IMG/VR virus record: IMGVR_UViG_3300017613_000031
Coordinates: 1 to 43,585 of that record
From: a virus
Reading direction: 5' to 3' (one strand)
DNA length: 43,585 bases
The notes beneath the pieces were generated by a model. It searched no databases and had not been told where the DNA came from. It saw only the letters and a list, made by a program, of their open reading frames with translations. The position numbers and the translations under genes were made by a program. Shown here piece by piece: positions 6,633 through 14,720 of this stretch. Every line of letters starts with the position of its first letter. Positions within the stretch are counted from its first letter, which is position 1.

Positions 6633-7187
6633 ATGGCTAAACATAAAATGGATATGGTTCTGGAATGGGCCAAAGTGTTTGAGGAAAACTTGGATAAAGG
6701 TAATCCAGACTCCTCACAGAAGTGGCTACGAGACCTCGCAAAGTCTGGTGGTAAAGCTACAGTTAAAGCGTACTTTACTTCGGAAGACCAGATTGACACC
6801 CTTACTGGTGTTGGATTTGAGCGTATGGCTCTTAACCCAAATACTGGCGAAGAAGTTGATCGCATCAAGGTTGGTGAAGAAGCCTTTGGTATCGGTAAGT
6901 ACATTAACCTGACCCGTAAGTTCTCTGATGTAAAGGAAATCAAGGACCGTAAGACTGGTGAGTTTGTCGATGTAGAGTTTGGTGGCCTACCTAAGGTTAT
7001 TGACTTTCGTGACCCTGACAACAAACGGTATTGGTCGTATGAAGAGGACGGACCCATTGGTAATGGTACAGAGGCTAAAGTACAGTTTGACCTATACAAG
7101 GGGCGTACACTTCGCCTAGAGGCTATTGGTGTGACTAAGCTAGTAGAGTTTGTCCTAGAAGACGCTGATGATGAGTTTACAGTATGA
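6633..7187 (+). CDS. Single-stranded DNA-binding protein, T7 gp2.5-like
   Basis: 184 aa, close in size to T7 gp2.5 (232 aa). The segment GPIGNGTEAKVQFDLYKGR followed by RLEAIGVTKLVEF is typical of the OB-fold of gp2.5-like proteins. The protein ends in an acidic tail (EDADDEFTV) with an aromatic residue near the end, the feature by which these SSBs contact polymerase and helicase. It has its own promoter copy 2, which fits the large amounts needed, and it sits between the polymerase and exonuclease genes. By-eye assignment; family confidence is good. Confidence 0.82.
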   Translation: MAKHKMDMVLEWAKVFEENLDKGNPDSSQKWLRDLAKSGGKATVKAYFTSEDQIDTLTGVGFERMALNPNTGEEVDRIKVGEEAFGIGKYINLTRKFSDVKEIKDRKTGEFVDVEFGGLPKVIDFRDPDNKRYWSYEEDGPIGNGTEAKVQFDLYKGRTLRLEAIGVTKLVEFVLEDADDEFTV

Positions 7188-7396
7188 AGATCACAATCAT
7201 AGCTGAGAGTGAAAACGAAGACGATGGTTTTGTTGGCTCAGTGACTGTGGTACGAGAGGAGGTAGATTTTGCTTGGGATTTATCTAAAGCCTTCACTGAT
7301 GCAGCAATAGCTATCGGTTTCACTTATGTCGAAGACGTAGGTTTGAAGTGTAAGGGTAGTGAGGTTAAATGGGGGGAAGGTAACTGGTTTGAGTGA
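7184..7396 (+). CDS. Hypothetical protein (70 aa)
   Basis: I do not recognise this protein. It overlaps the SSB gene by ATGA and overlaps the exonuclease start region at its end. It is acidic, with beta strands predicted at residues 1-7 and 19-30 and one helix in the middle. No membrane segment or metal motif. Its place inside the replication block suggests an accessory replication or repair protein; nothing in the sequence proves it. Confidence 0.65.
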   Translation: MKITIIAESENEDDGFVGSVTVVREEVDFAWDLSKAFTDAAIAIGFTYVEDVGLKCKGSEVKWGEGNWFE

Positions 7397-8090
7397 CTTC
7401 GGGAAAGTTCTAGTCGATGGCGACATCATAGCTTACAGGGCTTCCTACTCTACCCAAGACTTCTCAGTGGAGAGCGCATTCCAAAAGGTGGATGAACTAC
7501 TGGATTACGTTCTCACTGAGACCCAAGGTATACCTGACCTAGACGATTGTGAGGTATACCTAACTGGGTCAGATAACTTTAGGTATGAGATTGCTAAGTC
7601 TTATCCCTACAAGGGTAACAGGAAGTCTACAGAGAAGCCTAGGCACCTACCATATGTACGAGACTACCTTGTACGAGAGTATGGTGCTATAGTGAGTAAG
7701 GGTGAAGAGGCAGACGACCTCATAGCCATTGCAGCAACTAAGTTTGGGCCTGACACTATTGTCGCCTCTATTGATAAGGATATGCTACAGATACCCTGTC
7801 GGCATTTCAACTTCGGTAAGGGGGAGTGGTCTAGGGTCTCAGTGGATGAGGGCAACTTGTTCTTCTACACCCAGATACTAACTGGGGATAGGGCAGATAA
7901 CATTGTAGGCCTACATAGGATAGGACCAGTGAAAGCTGCGAAAATCTTAGCTGGTTGTGTGACAGAAGAAGAACTCTGGGATGCAGTCTTAAAGGCCTAC
8001 AAGGGCGACAGGGAGAGGGTAGTAGAGAATGCGAGGTTACTGTGGCTAAGACGCGAAGAGGGCCAACTGTGGCATCCTCCAAAGCCTTAA
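7389..8090 (+). CDS. 5'-3' exonuclease (FLAP/T7 gp6-like)
   Basis: About 233 aa from a TTG at 7389, chosen because GGGGGGAAGG lies eight bases before it and because the conserved core (VLVDGDIIAYRASYS) starts just after. A longer GTG start at 7359 is possible but lacks a ribosome site. Metal-binding acidic motifs of the family are visible: VDGD, EADDLIA, SIDKDMLQ and TGDRADNIVG, followed by a helix-hairpin-helix GPVKAAKIL that grips DNA. Such enzymes remove RNA primers and make single-stranded ends for recombination. It overlaps the resolvase gene downstream. Confidence 0.9.
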   Translation: MSDFGKVLVDGDIIAYRASYSTQDFSVESAFQKVDELLDYVLTETQGIPDLDDCEVYLTGSDNFRYEIAKSYPYKGNRKSTEKPRHLPYVRDYLVREYGAIVSKGEEADDLIAIAATKFGPDTIVASIDKDMLQIPCRHFNFGKGEWSRVSVDEGNLFFYTQILTGDRADNIVGLHRIGPVKAAKILAGCVTEEELWDAVLKAYKGDRERVVENARLLWLRREEGQLWHPPKP

Positions 8091-8452
8091 AGATGGGTTA
8101 CAGGAGTGGTTTAGAGGTTAAGATATCTGAGCAACTGAGTAGCCTGTCTGTCCCGTTTAAGTATGAGGAGTTCAAGATCAAGTATGAGGTCCACGAGAGT
8201 AGAACTTACACCCCTGATTTTGAGCTTCCCAACGGGATTATAATAGAGAGCAAGGGTAGGTTTGTCGCAGCAGATAGAAAGAAGCACTTGCTAGTTAAAA
8301 AGCAACACCCAGAGCTTGACATAAGGTTTGTGTTCAGCAACAGTAGGGGTAAGATCAACAAAGGGTCTAAGACTACCTATGCAGTGTGGTGCGAGAAGAA
8401 CGGCTTTCTTTATGCCGATAAATTAATCCCGAAAGAATGGATAAAAGAATGA
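8042..8452 (+). CDS. Endonuclease I, Holliday junction resolvase (T7 gp3-like)
   Basis: Strong similarity to T7 endonuclease I over its whole length: SGLE, YTPDF, IIIESKGR, RKKHLLVKKQHPELDIRFVF and ADKLIPKEWIKE match the T7 protein closely. The four catalytic residues (Glu in SGLE, Asp in YTPDF, Glu and Lys in ESKG) are present. The enzyme cuts branched DNA, resolving recombination and replication intermediates and helping to degrade host DNA. I take the GTG at 8042, behind GAGG, because it gives an N-terminal arm as long as that of T7; the ATG at 8093 is the alternative. It overlaps the exonuclease end and the phosphoesterase start. Confidence 0.93.
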   Translation: MAKTRRGPTVASSKALKMGYRSGLEVKISEQLSSLSVPFKYEEFKIKYEVHESRTYTPDFELPNGIIIESKGRFVAADRKKHLLVKKQHPELDIRFVFSNSRGKINKGSKTTYAVWCEKNGFLYADKLIPKEWIKE

Positions 8453-9234
8453 CAAACGGTAAGACAGTGGTAGTGTTTTCATGCGCCCACAGTGACCCAA
8501 AGGTTAGTAACAAGAGGTTCGACTGGTTAGGCTCTTTCTTGTATGACCTGAAGCCAGATATGGTCGTTGACCTTGGTGATGGTGCTGACATGAGGTCTCT
8601 TAATAGCTTTGATACACGACGACCAGAGGCTATTGTTAGCCAGAGTTATGAAGCTGATATCGACCACTACAACGACTCTATGGAACGTATGAGATGGAAG
8701 TTCAGACACCACAAACGTAAACGTCCCTTCTATGTAGGATTTGAGGGTAACCATGAAAATAGAATTAAGAAGGCACTGGCGACAGACCCCCGACTTGAGG
8801 GACAGAGGTACGGGATATCCTTCGGGCATCTTCAAACAAAACACTGGTTCGATGAATACCACGAGTATGAGCACTCAGCCCCCGCCCTCGTTAATTACGA
8901 TGGTATCCAGTACGGCCATTTTGTTGCAAGTGGTAATTTTGGTAGTGCTATGGCAACTAAACATCATGGTTATTCTCTTACTGAAAAGCTGGCCTCTAGT
9001 GCAACTGTCGGTCATACTCATAAATTCAACTATTACTATAAAGGTGATGCTAGGCCTAAAGCACTTCATGGCCTTGTGGTGGGTTGCTTCAAAGGTGGGC
9101 CAGAAGGATGGGCGGGTCAAGCGAACAATGAGTGGCGCAAAGGAGTAGCAGTTAAGCGTTATGTTAACAATGGTGACTATGACCTAGAGTGGGTCTCAAT
9201 GGAGAGGTTAGAGGCTGAGTATGGGGAAACGTAG
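8449..9234 (+). CDS. Metallophosphoesterase (calcineurin-like)
   Basis: About 261 aa with the calcineurin-like set of metal ligands: SCAHSD near the N terminus, DLGDGAD, GNHENR and GHTH, in that order. Family members hydrolyse phosphomono- or diesters; the substrate cannot be read from the sequence. ATG 8449 overlaps the resolvase stop as ATGA, the usual coupling in this genome; an in-frame ATG at 8437 is the alternative. Its place after two DNA nucleases suggests a DNA-end or nucleotide phosphatase or a nuclease of the SbcD type, but no SbcC partner is present. Confidence 0.85.
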   Translation: MTNGKTVVVFSCAHSDPKVSNKRFDWLGSFLYDLKPDMVVDLGDGADMRSLNSFDTRRPEAIVSQSYEADIDHYNDSMERMRWKFRHHKRKRPFYVGFEGNHENRIKKALATDPRLEGQRYGISFGHLQTKHWFDEYHEYEHSAPALVNYDGIQYGHFVASGNFGSAMATKHHGYSLTEKLASSATVGHTHKFNYYYKGDARPKALHGLVVGCFKGGPEGWAGQANNEWRKGVAVKRYVNNGDYDLEWVSMERLEAEYGET

Positions 9235-9766
9235 TAGCTTTGCTAGGGTGGAACGGGACTACTACCCAACACCTATAGAAGCTGTTAAGCCCCTTATAGA
9301 CCATCTTCCGTATAACTTTGATTATGTGGAGCCTTGTGCAGGGGATGGTCGCCTAGCTGATCACATAGGTGAGTTAACAGATGGTGCTGGTGAGTGTCTG
9401 TTTATGAGCGACATAGAACCAAGGGACAGGCGTGTATCACAGGTTGATGCAATGGAGCTTGACTTGGGTGACCCTAGTGTCGTAGACTTTGTTATCACTA
9501 ACCCACCTTGGGATAGGAAGTTCTTGCACCCCTTTATTGAGAGGTATACCTTCTTAGCACCGACTTGGCTGTTGTTTGATGCAGATTGGATGCACACTAA
9601 GCAATCAGCTATGTACATGACCTACTGTCGTAAGGTAATCTCTGTCGGTAGAGTAAAGTGGATAGAGGGAAGTAAGAGTGTGGGTAAAGATAATTGCTGT
9701 TGGTATCTTTTTGACTTGCGAAAGGGTGGAGAACCAACTACATTTCACGGGAGGTTGATCGAATGA
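9221..9766 (+). CDS. SAM-dependent DNA methyltransferase
   Basis: A compact 181-aa methyltransferase. Motif I VEPCAGDGRL binds S-adenosylmethionine, and motif IV NPPW is the catalytic motif of N6-adenine (and some N4-cytosine) DNA methyltransferases. YYPTP near residues 14-18 is common at the start of phage adenine methyltransferases. No separate target-recognition domain is obvious and no restriction nuclease lies next to it, so it is probably a lone enzyme that protects phage DNA or alters gene control. It overlaps both neighbours by a few bases. Confidence 0.8.
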   Translation: MGKRSSFARVERDYYPTPIEAVKPLIDHLPYNFDYVEPCAGDGRLADHIGELTDGAGECLFMSDIEPRDRRVSQVDAMELDLGDPSVVDFVITNPPWDRKFLHPFIERYTFLAPTWLLFDADWMHTKQSAMYMTYCRKVISVGRVKWIEGSKSVGKDNCCWYLFDLRKGGEPTTFHGRLIE

Positions 9767-10143
9767 TCACAAGAGAAGACTTAGATGCGTTTGGGTACTA
9801 TGAGGATAGCTACATGAGAGAGAATTACCATATAACAATGTCTGGTTACCAGAAGGTTGCAGAAGCGACAGCAATCTATGGGTTAGAGCACCAGATCACT
9901 TACCCTGCACTAGGGTTGGCTGGAGAGGCTGGAGAGGTAGCCAACAAGGTTAAGAAGCTAGTACGAGATGGAGAGCTAGACCGTGCTGGTGTAGTGTCTG
10001 AGTTAGGGGATTGCCTGTGGTATATCTCTGCTTTATGTCGAGACCTTAATGTAGACATGGGTGATGTAGCTAAGGCTAACCTAAAGAAGTTGCAGGACCG
10101 CAAAGAACGTGGCACTATCAGTGGAAATGGAGACAACCGATGA
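9763..10143 (+). CDS. MazG-like nucleotide pyrophosphohydrolase
   Basis: 126 aa, single MazG domain. The core LAGEAGEVANKVKKLVRDG followed by SELGDCLWYISAL matches the EExxE...ExxD metal-binding helices of MazG. These enzymes hydrolyse nucleoside triphosphates to monophosphate and pyrophosphate; in marine phages they are thought to clean or rebalance nucleotide pools, and an effect on ppGpp has been proposed. ATGA overlaps at both ends tie it to the methyltransferase and the next gene. Confidence 0.88.
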   Translation: MITREDLDAFGYYEDSYMRENYHITMSGYQKVAEATAIYGLEHQITYPALGLAGEAGEVANKVKKLVRDGELDRAGVVSELGDCLWYISALCRDLNVDMGDVAKANLKKLQDRKERGTISGNGDNR

Positions 10144-10457
10144 CAAGACCAGACAACTGGGTGGTTATTAAGTTCAACGGGGAGCAACCACACTACAAAG
10201 TTCTAGCAGGATGGAGTGGGGGTTATACTACTGGAGATTCTTGGGTGCTGAACAGTGGTATCACTGGTGTTCATGACGAAGGGGAACGGTATGTTTTTGA
10301 AGGTGCCTCTGGTAGTGAGTACTCTTGTGGTAAAGGTTCATACCGCTTGCGAATGAATAACGGGTATATCTGGGATCAACTCCAAGAGAAGCACGGTGAT
10401 AAGGTAGAACTGATGGACGAAGATACAGACTGGATGAAGATGGATTGGCTAATATGA
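10140..10457 (+). CDS. Hypothetical protein (105 aa)
   Basis: I do not recognise a domain. The N terminus NWVVIKFNGEQPHYKVLAGWSGGY and the later GSEYSCGKGSYRLR segment read as a small beta barrel; the C terminus is acidic and ends in DWMKMDWLI. Similar ~100-aa proteins with this 'WVVIKFNG...YKVLAGW' opening are, as far as I recall, common in phages of marine bacteria, without known role. It overlaps mazG by ATGA. Cytoplasmic by appearance. Confidence 0.65.
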   Translation: MTRPDNWVVIKFNGEQPHYKVLAGWSGGYTTGDSWVLNSGITGVHDEGERYVFEGASGSEYSCGKGSYRLRMNNGYIWDQLQEKHGDKVELMDEDTDWMKMDWLI

Positions 10458-10482
10458 ACCTAATAGATAAATGGAGAACCAA

Positions 10483-10698
10483 ATGAATATATTCCAACGA
10501 TGGCTAAAGTACCTAACCACACGATCACTTCACCGTGAGACTATTAAACAGTTGAACCGACTGAGTGACAGAGAGCTAAAGGATATTGGACTGAGCCGTG
10601 GAGATATTGACCGGATTATTTGGTTAGATGAAGACATGAAACAACGAGGTAAGTCTAAGGAAGTACCAGCCTACCTATCAGGAAAGGGAAAGAAATGA
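10483..10698 (+). CDS. DUF1127 (YjiS-like) family small protein
   Basis: 71 aa from the ATG at 10483, which has GGAG six bases upstream; the upstream in-frame ATG at 10471 has no ribosome site and contains that GGAG. The core LSDRELKDIGLSRGDIDRI is the DUF1127 signature, here with a basic N terminus and an extended C-terminal tail. DUF1127 proteins are abundant in Alphaproteobacteria; one in Rhodobacter has been reported to bind RNA and affect RNA turnover. A phage copy may act on host or phage RNA. The function here is inference. Confidence 0.8.
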   Translation: MNIFQRWLKYLTTRSLHRETIKQLNRLSDRELKDIGLSRGDIDRIIWLDEDMKQRGKSKEVPAYLSGKGKK

Positions 10699-10907
10699 GC
10701 ATCAAAGTAAAACTTGAATATGAAGAGGTTGAGAAGTTAGTTGTTAAAGAGTTGAAGCACGGTATCAAGTGGCGTGAAGAGGATATGTTCTTACATGAGG
10801 TGGAGTATGTTGCTGCTCTGTACACGGTACTTGAGGGATATCTTAACAGCAGTGACTTCAAAGCCTTCATAAAGAAACAGAAGAAGAAACAGAAACGAGG
10901 ATACTAA
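10695..10907 (+). CDS. Hypothetical protein (70 aa)
   Basis: I do not recognise this protein. It begins in an ATGA overlap with the DUF1127 gene and ends in TAATG with the reductase gene. It is mostly helical by appearance, charged, and ends in a very basic tail (KKQKKKQKRGY) that could bind nucleic acid. It lies between a probable RNA-binding protein and a reductase, and the overlaps suggest joint translation. No function assigned. Confidence 0.65.
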   Translation: MSIKVKLEYEEVEKLVVKELKHGIKWREEDMFLHEVEYVAALYTVLEGYLNSSDFKAFIKKQKKKQKRGY

Positions 10908-12814
10908 TGAACAACTACTTGCCAACAGACTACCAAAACTTCATTCACACATCTCGGTATGCTCGGTGGTTGGACAAAGAGCAACGCCGTGAGTCTCTTG
11001 TTGAGACAGTTGACCGTTACATTGAGAAGGTGGTAGTACCTGTGTGTAAGGATGAGGTCGAAGTAGACTTTATTCGTGAGGCTATTCTCAACCAAGATAT
11101 CACCCCCTCTATGAGAGCTTTGATGTCTGCTGGCCCTGCACTAGATCGTGATAATGTAGCTGGGTACAATTGTAGCTACTTGCCTGTGGACGACCTTAAG
11201 TCTTTTGACGAGGCTATGTTCATCCTCCTGTGTGGTACTGGTGTAGGCTTCTCTGTAGAGCGTCAGTACATCAATAAGCTACCAGAGGTGCCTGAGGCTC
11301 TGTTTAAGAGCGACACAACCATTGTGGTACGTGACAGCAAGGAAGGTTGGGCTAAGGCTCTACGGCAGCTTATAGCCCTCTTGTGGGCTGGGGAAGTACC
11401 TAAGTGGGATATATCTAAGGTACGCCCCGCTGGAGCTAAACTCAAGACCTTTGGGGGTCGTGCCTCTGGACCAGCACCTCTTGTGGACTTGTTTAACTTT
11501 GTGGTCAACACTGTTACTCGTGCTACAGGTCGTAAACTGTCCTCTATTGAGTGCCATGATGTTATGTGTAAGATTGGTGAGGTAGTAGTAGTAGGAGGTG
11601 TTCGTCGTTCAGCTATGATATCTCTGTCTAACTTGTCTGATGATCGTATGCGTCATGCTAAGTCAGGTAACTGGTGGGAGAATGATCCTCAACGGGCCTT
11701 AGCTAACAACTCTGTGTGCTACACTGAGAAGCCTGATTCCGTGTCGTTCATGCGGGAGTGGTTGTCTCTGGCAGAGAGTGGTTCTGGGGAGCGTGGGGTA
11801 TTTAACCGTCAGGCTAGTGTTGCACAAGCAGCTAAGAGTGGCCGTAGGGACACTAACCATGAGTTTGGCACTAACCCTTGCTCAGAGATTATCCTACGTC
11901 CGTACCAGTTCTGTAACCTCACTGAGGTCGTTATTAGGGCCACTGATACAGTAGAAGACCTAGAGCGTAAGGTTCGCCTTGCTACCATCTTGGGTACTAT
12001 CCAAAGTACCTACACAAAGTTCCCTTATCTACGTAAGATTTGGCAACGTAATACAGAAGAAGAGAGGTTGCTTGGGGTCTCACTAACAGGGATCATGGAC
12101 AACCCACTAATGACACTCAGTAACTTAGGATTGGAGAAGACCCTTGAACATCTTAAAAGCATTGCTATCGCTACTAATAACGAGTGGGCTAGTCGCCTTG
12201 GGATTGAGCCTTCTACTGCAATTACCTGTGTTAAACCATCTGGGACTGTTTCCCAGCTTGTGGATAGCTCATCTGGTATACACGCTAGGCATAGCCGTTA
12301 TTATGTTCGTACTGTCCGTGGCGACAACAAAGACCCGCTGACACAGTTTATGATTGACCAAGGTATTCCTAGTGAACCTGACGTGACTAAGCCTGACAAT
12401 ACAACAGTGTTTAGCTTCCCTGTCAAAGCCCCTGAGGGTGCAGTGGTTACCTCTGACTTGTCTGCCCTTGACCAGCTTACTATGTGGTTGATGTACCAAC
12501 GTCACTGGTGTGAGCATAAACCTTCTGTTACTATCAATGTAAGAGAGGCTGAGTGGTTAGAGGTGGGAGCATTTGTCTATGAGAACTTCGATGAGATGTC
12601 TGGTGTGTCGTTCCTACCATATAACGAGCATACTTACCAACAGGCACCTTACCAAGAGCTGGAGAATGCAAGTGACTACCACATTCTTTTAGATAAGATG
12701 CCAAAAGCTATTGACTGGGCTAAACTATCGGAGTATGAGAGTGACGACACAACAAAAGGCAGTCAAACTTTCGCTTGTACTGGTGAGGTGTGTGAGATTG
12801 TAGACCTAACCTAA
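10907..12814 (+). CDS. nrdJ: Class II (adenosylcobalamin-dependent) ribonucleotide reductase
   Basis: 635 aa, matching the monomeric B12-dependent ribonucleoside-triphosphate reductase. The key residues follow the known spacing: Cys89 (GYNCSYLPV), Cys325 and Glu327 in NPCSEI, Cys336 eleven residues after Cys325, and a C-terminal CTGEVC pair that re-reduces the active site. PSGTVS and the SSGIHAR loop are also present. It turns ribonucleotides into deoxyribonucleotides and needs no oxygen or second subunit, only host B12. Together with ThyX and MazG it supplies dNTPs for phage DNA. Start overlaps the upstream stop (TAATG). Confidence 0.93.
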   Translation: MNNYLPTDYQNFIHTSRYARWLDKEQRRESLVETVDRYIEKVVVPVCKDEVEVDFIREAILNQDITPSMRALMSAGPALDRDNVAGYNCSYLPVDDLKSFDEAMFILLCGTGVGFSVERQYINKLPEVPEALFKSDTTIVVRDSKEGWAKALRQLIALLWAGEVPKWDISKVRPAGAKLKTFGGRASGPAPLVDLFNFVVNTVTRATGRKLSSIECHDVMCKIGEVVVVGGVRRSAMISLSNLSDDRMRHAKSGNWWENDPQRALANNSVCYTEKPDSVSFMREWLSLAESGSGERGVFNRQASVAQAAKSGRRDTNHEFGTNPCSEIILRPYQFCNLTEVVIRATDTVEDLERKVRLATILGTIQSTYTKFPYLRKIWQRNTEEERLLGVSLTGIMDNPLMTLSNLGLEKTLEHLKSIAIATNNEWASRLGIEPSTAITCVKPSGTVSQLVDSSSGIHARHSRYYVRTVRGDNKDPLTQFMIDQGIPSEPDVTKPDNTTVFSFPVKAPEGAVVTSDLSALDQLTMWLMYQRHWCEHKPSVTINVREAEWLEVGAFVYENFDEMSGVSFLPYNEHTYQQAPYQELENASDYHILLDKMPKAIDWAKLSEYESDDTTKGSQTFACTGEVCEIVDLT

Positions 12815-12825
12815 AGGAGATACCC

Positions 12826-12963
12826 GTGGCTAATACTAGGAAACCAAACCCGATGGCTAAAGACCTAAGGCAACCTAAGTATAAGCCACGGGTTATCCCC
12901 AACAAGAAGAAGACTATCCCAAGAAAGGTTAAGAACAATGGTACAACAACAAACCAAGACTAG
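12826..12963 (+). CDS. Small basic protein (45 aa), DUF7230-like
   Basis: A 46-codon frame from a GTG with AAAGGAGA five bases before it. The sequence NPMAKDLRQPKYKPRVIP followed by many Lys residues resembles short basic phage proteins with an 'NPxAKxLRxPKYRxRVV' pattern (I believe DUF7230), whose function is unknown. It fills the gap after the reductase gene and overlaps the start of the PhoH gene by 26 bases in another frame. Highly basic, so nucleic acid or ribosome contact is possible. Confidence 0.6.
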   Translation: MANTRKPNPMAKDLRQPKYKPRVIPNKKKTIPRKVKNNGTTTNQD

Positions 12964-13633
12964 GCGTAAGACTTCTTACAAAGGTGCAGCTAATAAACCT
13001 ACTGTGGAGCTACTACCAAAGAACGACAACCAAGGTCTGTACATCAAAGCACTGGCAGAGTACAACCAAGTTATTGTGTTAGGCCCAGCAGGTACTGGTA
13101 AGACTTACATTGCCGCCACTAAGGCTGCTAACCTTTACCTGAAGAAGGGTATAGACAAGATCATTGTTACTCGCCCTCATGTGGCTGTAGGACAAGGGTT
13201 AGGGTTCCTTAAGGGTGGTCTGGATGAGAAGACTATGCCTTGGGCTTTACCAGTGTTAGACGTACTTGAGAAACACTTAGGTAAGGGTGTGGTGGAAACA
13301 GGTATCAAGAATGGTAACATTGAGATGGCACCTATGGCCCTTATGAGGGGTCGCTCTTTTGATAATGCCTTTATCATTGTGGATGAAGCCCAGAACATTA
13401 CTACCCACGAGATTAAGATGCTACTAACACGGGTGGGTGAGAACAGTACCATTGTCCTTAACGGGGATATCCAACAATCAGACATTAAGGAACAGTCTGG
13501 TATTAGTAAGATCGTACACCTAGCAAAGAAATATCAGATTCCAGCACCAGTTATTGAGTTTGGGGTTGACGATATTGTCAGGAGTGATATATGTAAGATG
13601 TGGATCACAGCATTCTTAAAGGAAGGATTATAA
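12938..13633 (+). CDS. PhoH-like ATPase
   Basis: 231 aa with the PhoH P-loop ATPase fold: Walker A GPAGTGKT near the N terminus, VTRPHVAVGQGLGFLKG, the Walker B strand FIIVDEAQN, and NGDIQQSDIKEQSGI near the end. PhoH genes are very common in marine phages and were linked to phosphate starvation through the E. coli gene; biochemical work on relatives suggests RNA helicase or RNA-handling activity. Its true role in infection is not established. It starts inside the preceding small basic gene and ends one base before thyX. Confidence 0.9.
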   Translation: MVQQQTKTRRKTSYKGAANKPTVELLPKNDNQGLYIKALAEYNQVIVLGPAGTGKTYIAATKAANLYLKKGIDKIIVTRPHVAVGQGLGFLKGGLDEKTMPWALPVLDVLEKHLGKGVVETGIKNGNIEMAPMALMRGRSFDNAFIIVDEAQNITTHEIKMLLTRVGENSTIVLNGDIQQSDIKEQSGISKIVHLAKKYQIPAPVIEFGVDDIVRSDICKMWITAFLKEGL

Positions 13634-13634
13634 A

Positions 13635-14321
13635 ATGATACAAGCAACACTGATTGATTCGATGGGTACTGACCTATCTGTTGTGAATGCAGCAAGGGTA
13701 TCCTTTGGTAAGAAGAGTAGTTGGAATTGGTCCAAGGAATTAGAGAGTGGTACTGGTGACGGCCACACCCTCAAGAAGGAAGATGCCAAGCTCATTAAGT
13801 ACCTCGCAAAGCATAAACATATTTCACCGTTCGGCCATTGTTTTCTCAGTTTTCATGTGAAGGCACCAATATTCGTAGCTCGACAGCTAGTGAAGCATAA
13901 ATTCCTACGTTGGAATGAGATCAGTCGTCGGTATGTGGACAGTGAACCTGAGTTTTACACACCTAAGGTATGGAGGAAAAGAGCCAAGGATGTCAAACAA
14001 GGGTCAGACTTCTCAGGGGTGGAAGGAGGACTTCAAGCACACAGACAGTACAATGCAAGTGCTGAGTGTTCTATTATCACATACCAACAGATGTTAGACC
14101 AAGGAGTAGCACCTGAACAAGCTCGTATGGTACTACCCCAGTCTACTATGACTGAGTGGCACTGGTCTGGTAGCCTTGATGCCTTTGCCGATATGTGTAA
14201 CCTACGGTGTAAGCCTGACACACAGGCAGAGACTAGGCTGGTAGCTAATCAGATTGCTGTTAAAGCATTTGAATTATTCCCTGTAAGTTGGGAAGCATTA
14301 AGAGGAGAAGACAATGACTGA
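13635..14321 (+). CDS. thyX: Flavin-dependent thymidylate synthase
   Basis: 228 aa. The ThyX region at residues 83-100, RQLVKHKFLRWNEISRRY, corresponds to the family motif RHRxxSxNExSxRY, though the usual RHR is KHK here, as I recall for other phage enzymes. RMVLPQSTMTEW and RCKPDTQAETR further on are also typical, giving nucleotide and FAD contacts. The enzyme makes dTMP from dUMP using folate and FADH2. With the class II reductase and MazG it forms the phage's nucleotide supply set. The variant motif suggests checking activity. Confidence 0.9.
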   Translation: MIQATLIDSMGTDLSVVNAARVSFGKKSSWNWSKELESGTGDGHTLKKEDAKLIKYLAKHKHISPFGHCFLSFHVKAPIFVARQLVKHKFLRWNEISRRYVDSEPEFYTPKVWRKRAKDVKQGSDFSGVEGGLQAHRQYNASAECSIITYQQMLDQGVAPEQARMVLPQSTMTEWHWSGSLDAFADMCNLRCKPDTQAETRLVANQIAVKAFELFPVSWEALRGEDND

Positions 14322-14664
14322 TACCAGCACAGAGGCAATCAAAGCCCAGTTGAGCAGCAGGTATCCTGACGGAATAATTGTAGCCGCACGGATCGACAGT
14401 GGCGCATGGGTCGGACGGGACGCATGGATCGAATCGACAGATCATTACGAGGTGACAGGATATCGCAAGGACGGCTATGGTTTTACGATGTACGTGACCA
14501 AGGGAGTCGTCCGGGTCGTTGCGGGATGTCGAGATTTCACATATGAAGAAGCGATTCAGCACTGGTCGTCGCCTGAATACCGTGACCGCAAGCTTGGGGA
14601 TGAGACGCTCGTCATACTACAGTCGGGTTATGACATTCTGAAACTGAGAGGTGTCGTGACATGA
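14314..14664 (+). CDS. Hypothetical protein in GC-richer patch (116 aa)
   Basis: I do not recognise a domain. It opens with MTDTSTEAIK, an N-terminal tag shared with 14661 and 15075, and overlaps thyX slightly. The centre is beta-rich (ARIDSGAWVGRDAWIE, YGFTMYVTKGVVRVVAG). From here to about 15,371 the sequence is visibly richer in G and C and uses codons such as CGG, GCG and TCG that are rarer in the neighbouring genes, a sign of separate origin. Stop overlaps the next start as ATGA. Confidence 0.65.
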   Translation: MTDTSTEAIKAQLSSRYPDGIIVAARIDSGAWVGRDAWIESTDHYEVTGYRKDGYGFTMYVTKGVVRVVAGCRDFTYEEAIQHWSSPEYRDRKLGDETLVILQSGYDILKLRGVVT

Positions 14665-14720
14665 CTGACATAAGCAAAGAGGCCATCCTCGCACTCAAAA
14701 CAAAGGAGACAACACAATGA
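14661..14720 (+). CDS. 19-codon micro-ORF, truncated copy of the MTD-S cassette
   Basis: MTDISKEAILALKTKETTQ in a frame with ATGA overlaps on both sides. The N terminus copies that of the genes at 14314 and 15075 (MTDTSxxAI), but the frame runs straight into the ribosome site of the next gene, whose CTCAAAACAAAGGAGACA sequence also precedes the sigma-like gene at 2261. It looks like the leftover start of a gene cut short when a start cassette was inserted. It may now only couple translation. Confidence 0.4.
   Translation: MTDISKEAILALKTKETTQ

Noticed and set aside
7359-7388. GTG 7359 as exonuclease start
   Set aside because: No ribosome site, and it lies inside the preceding gene; TTG 7389 has GGGGGGAAGG upstream.
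7955-8041. Extended N terminus of the resolvase from 7955
   Set aside because: It is a shadow of the exonuclease frame; T7 endonuclease I similarity begins after 8042.
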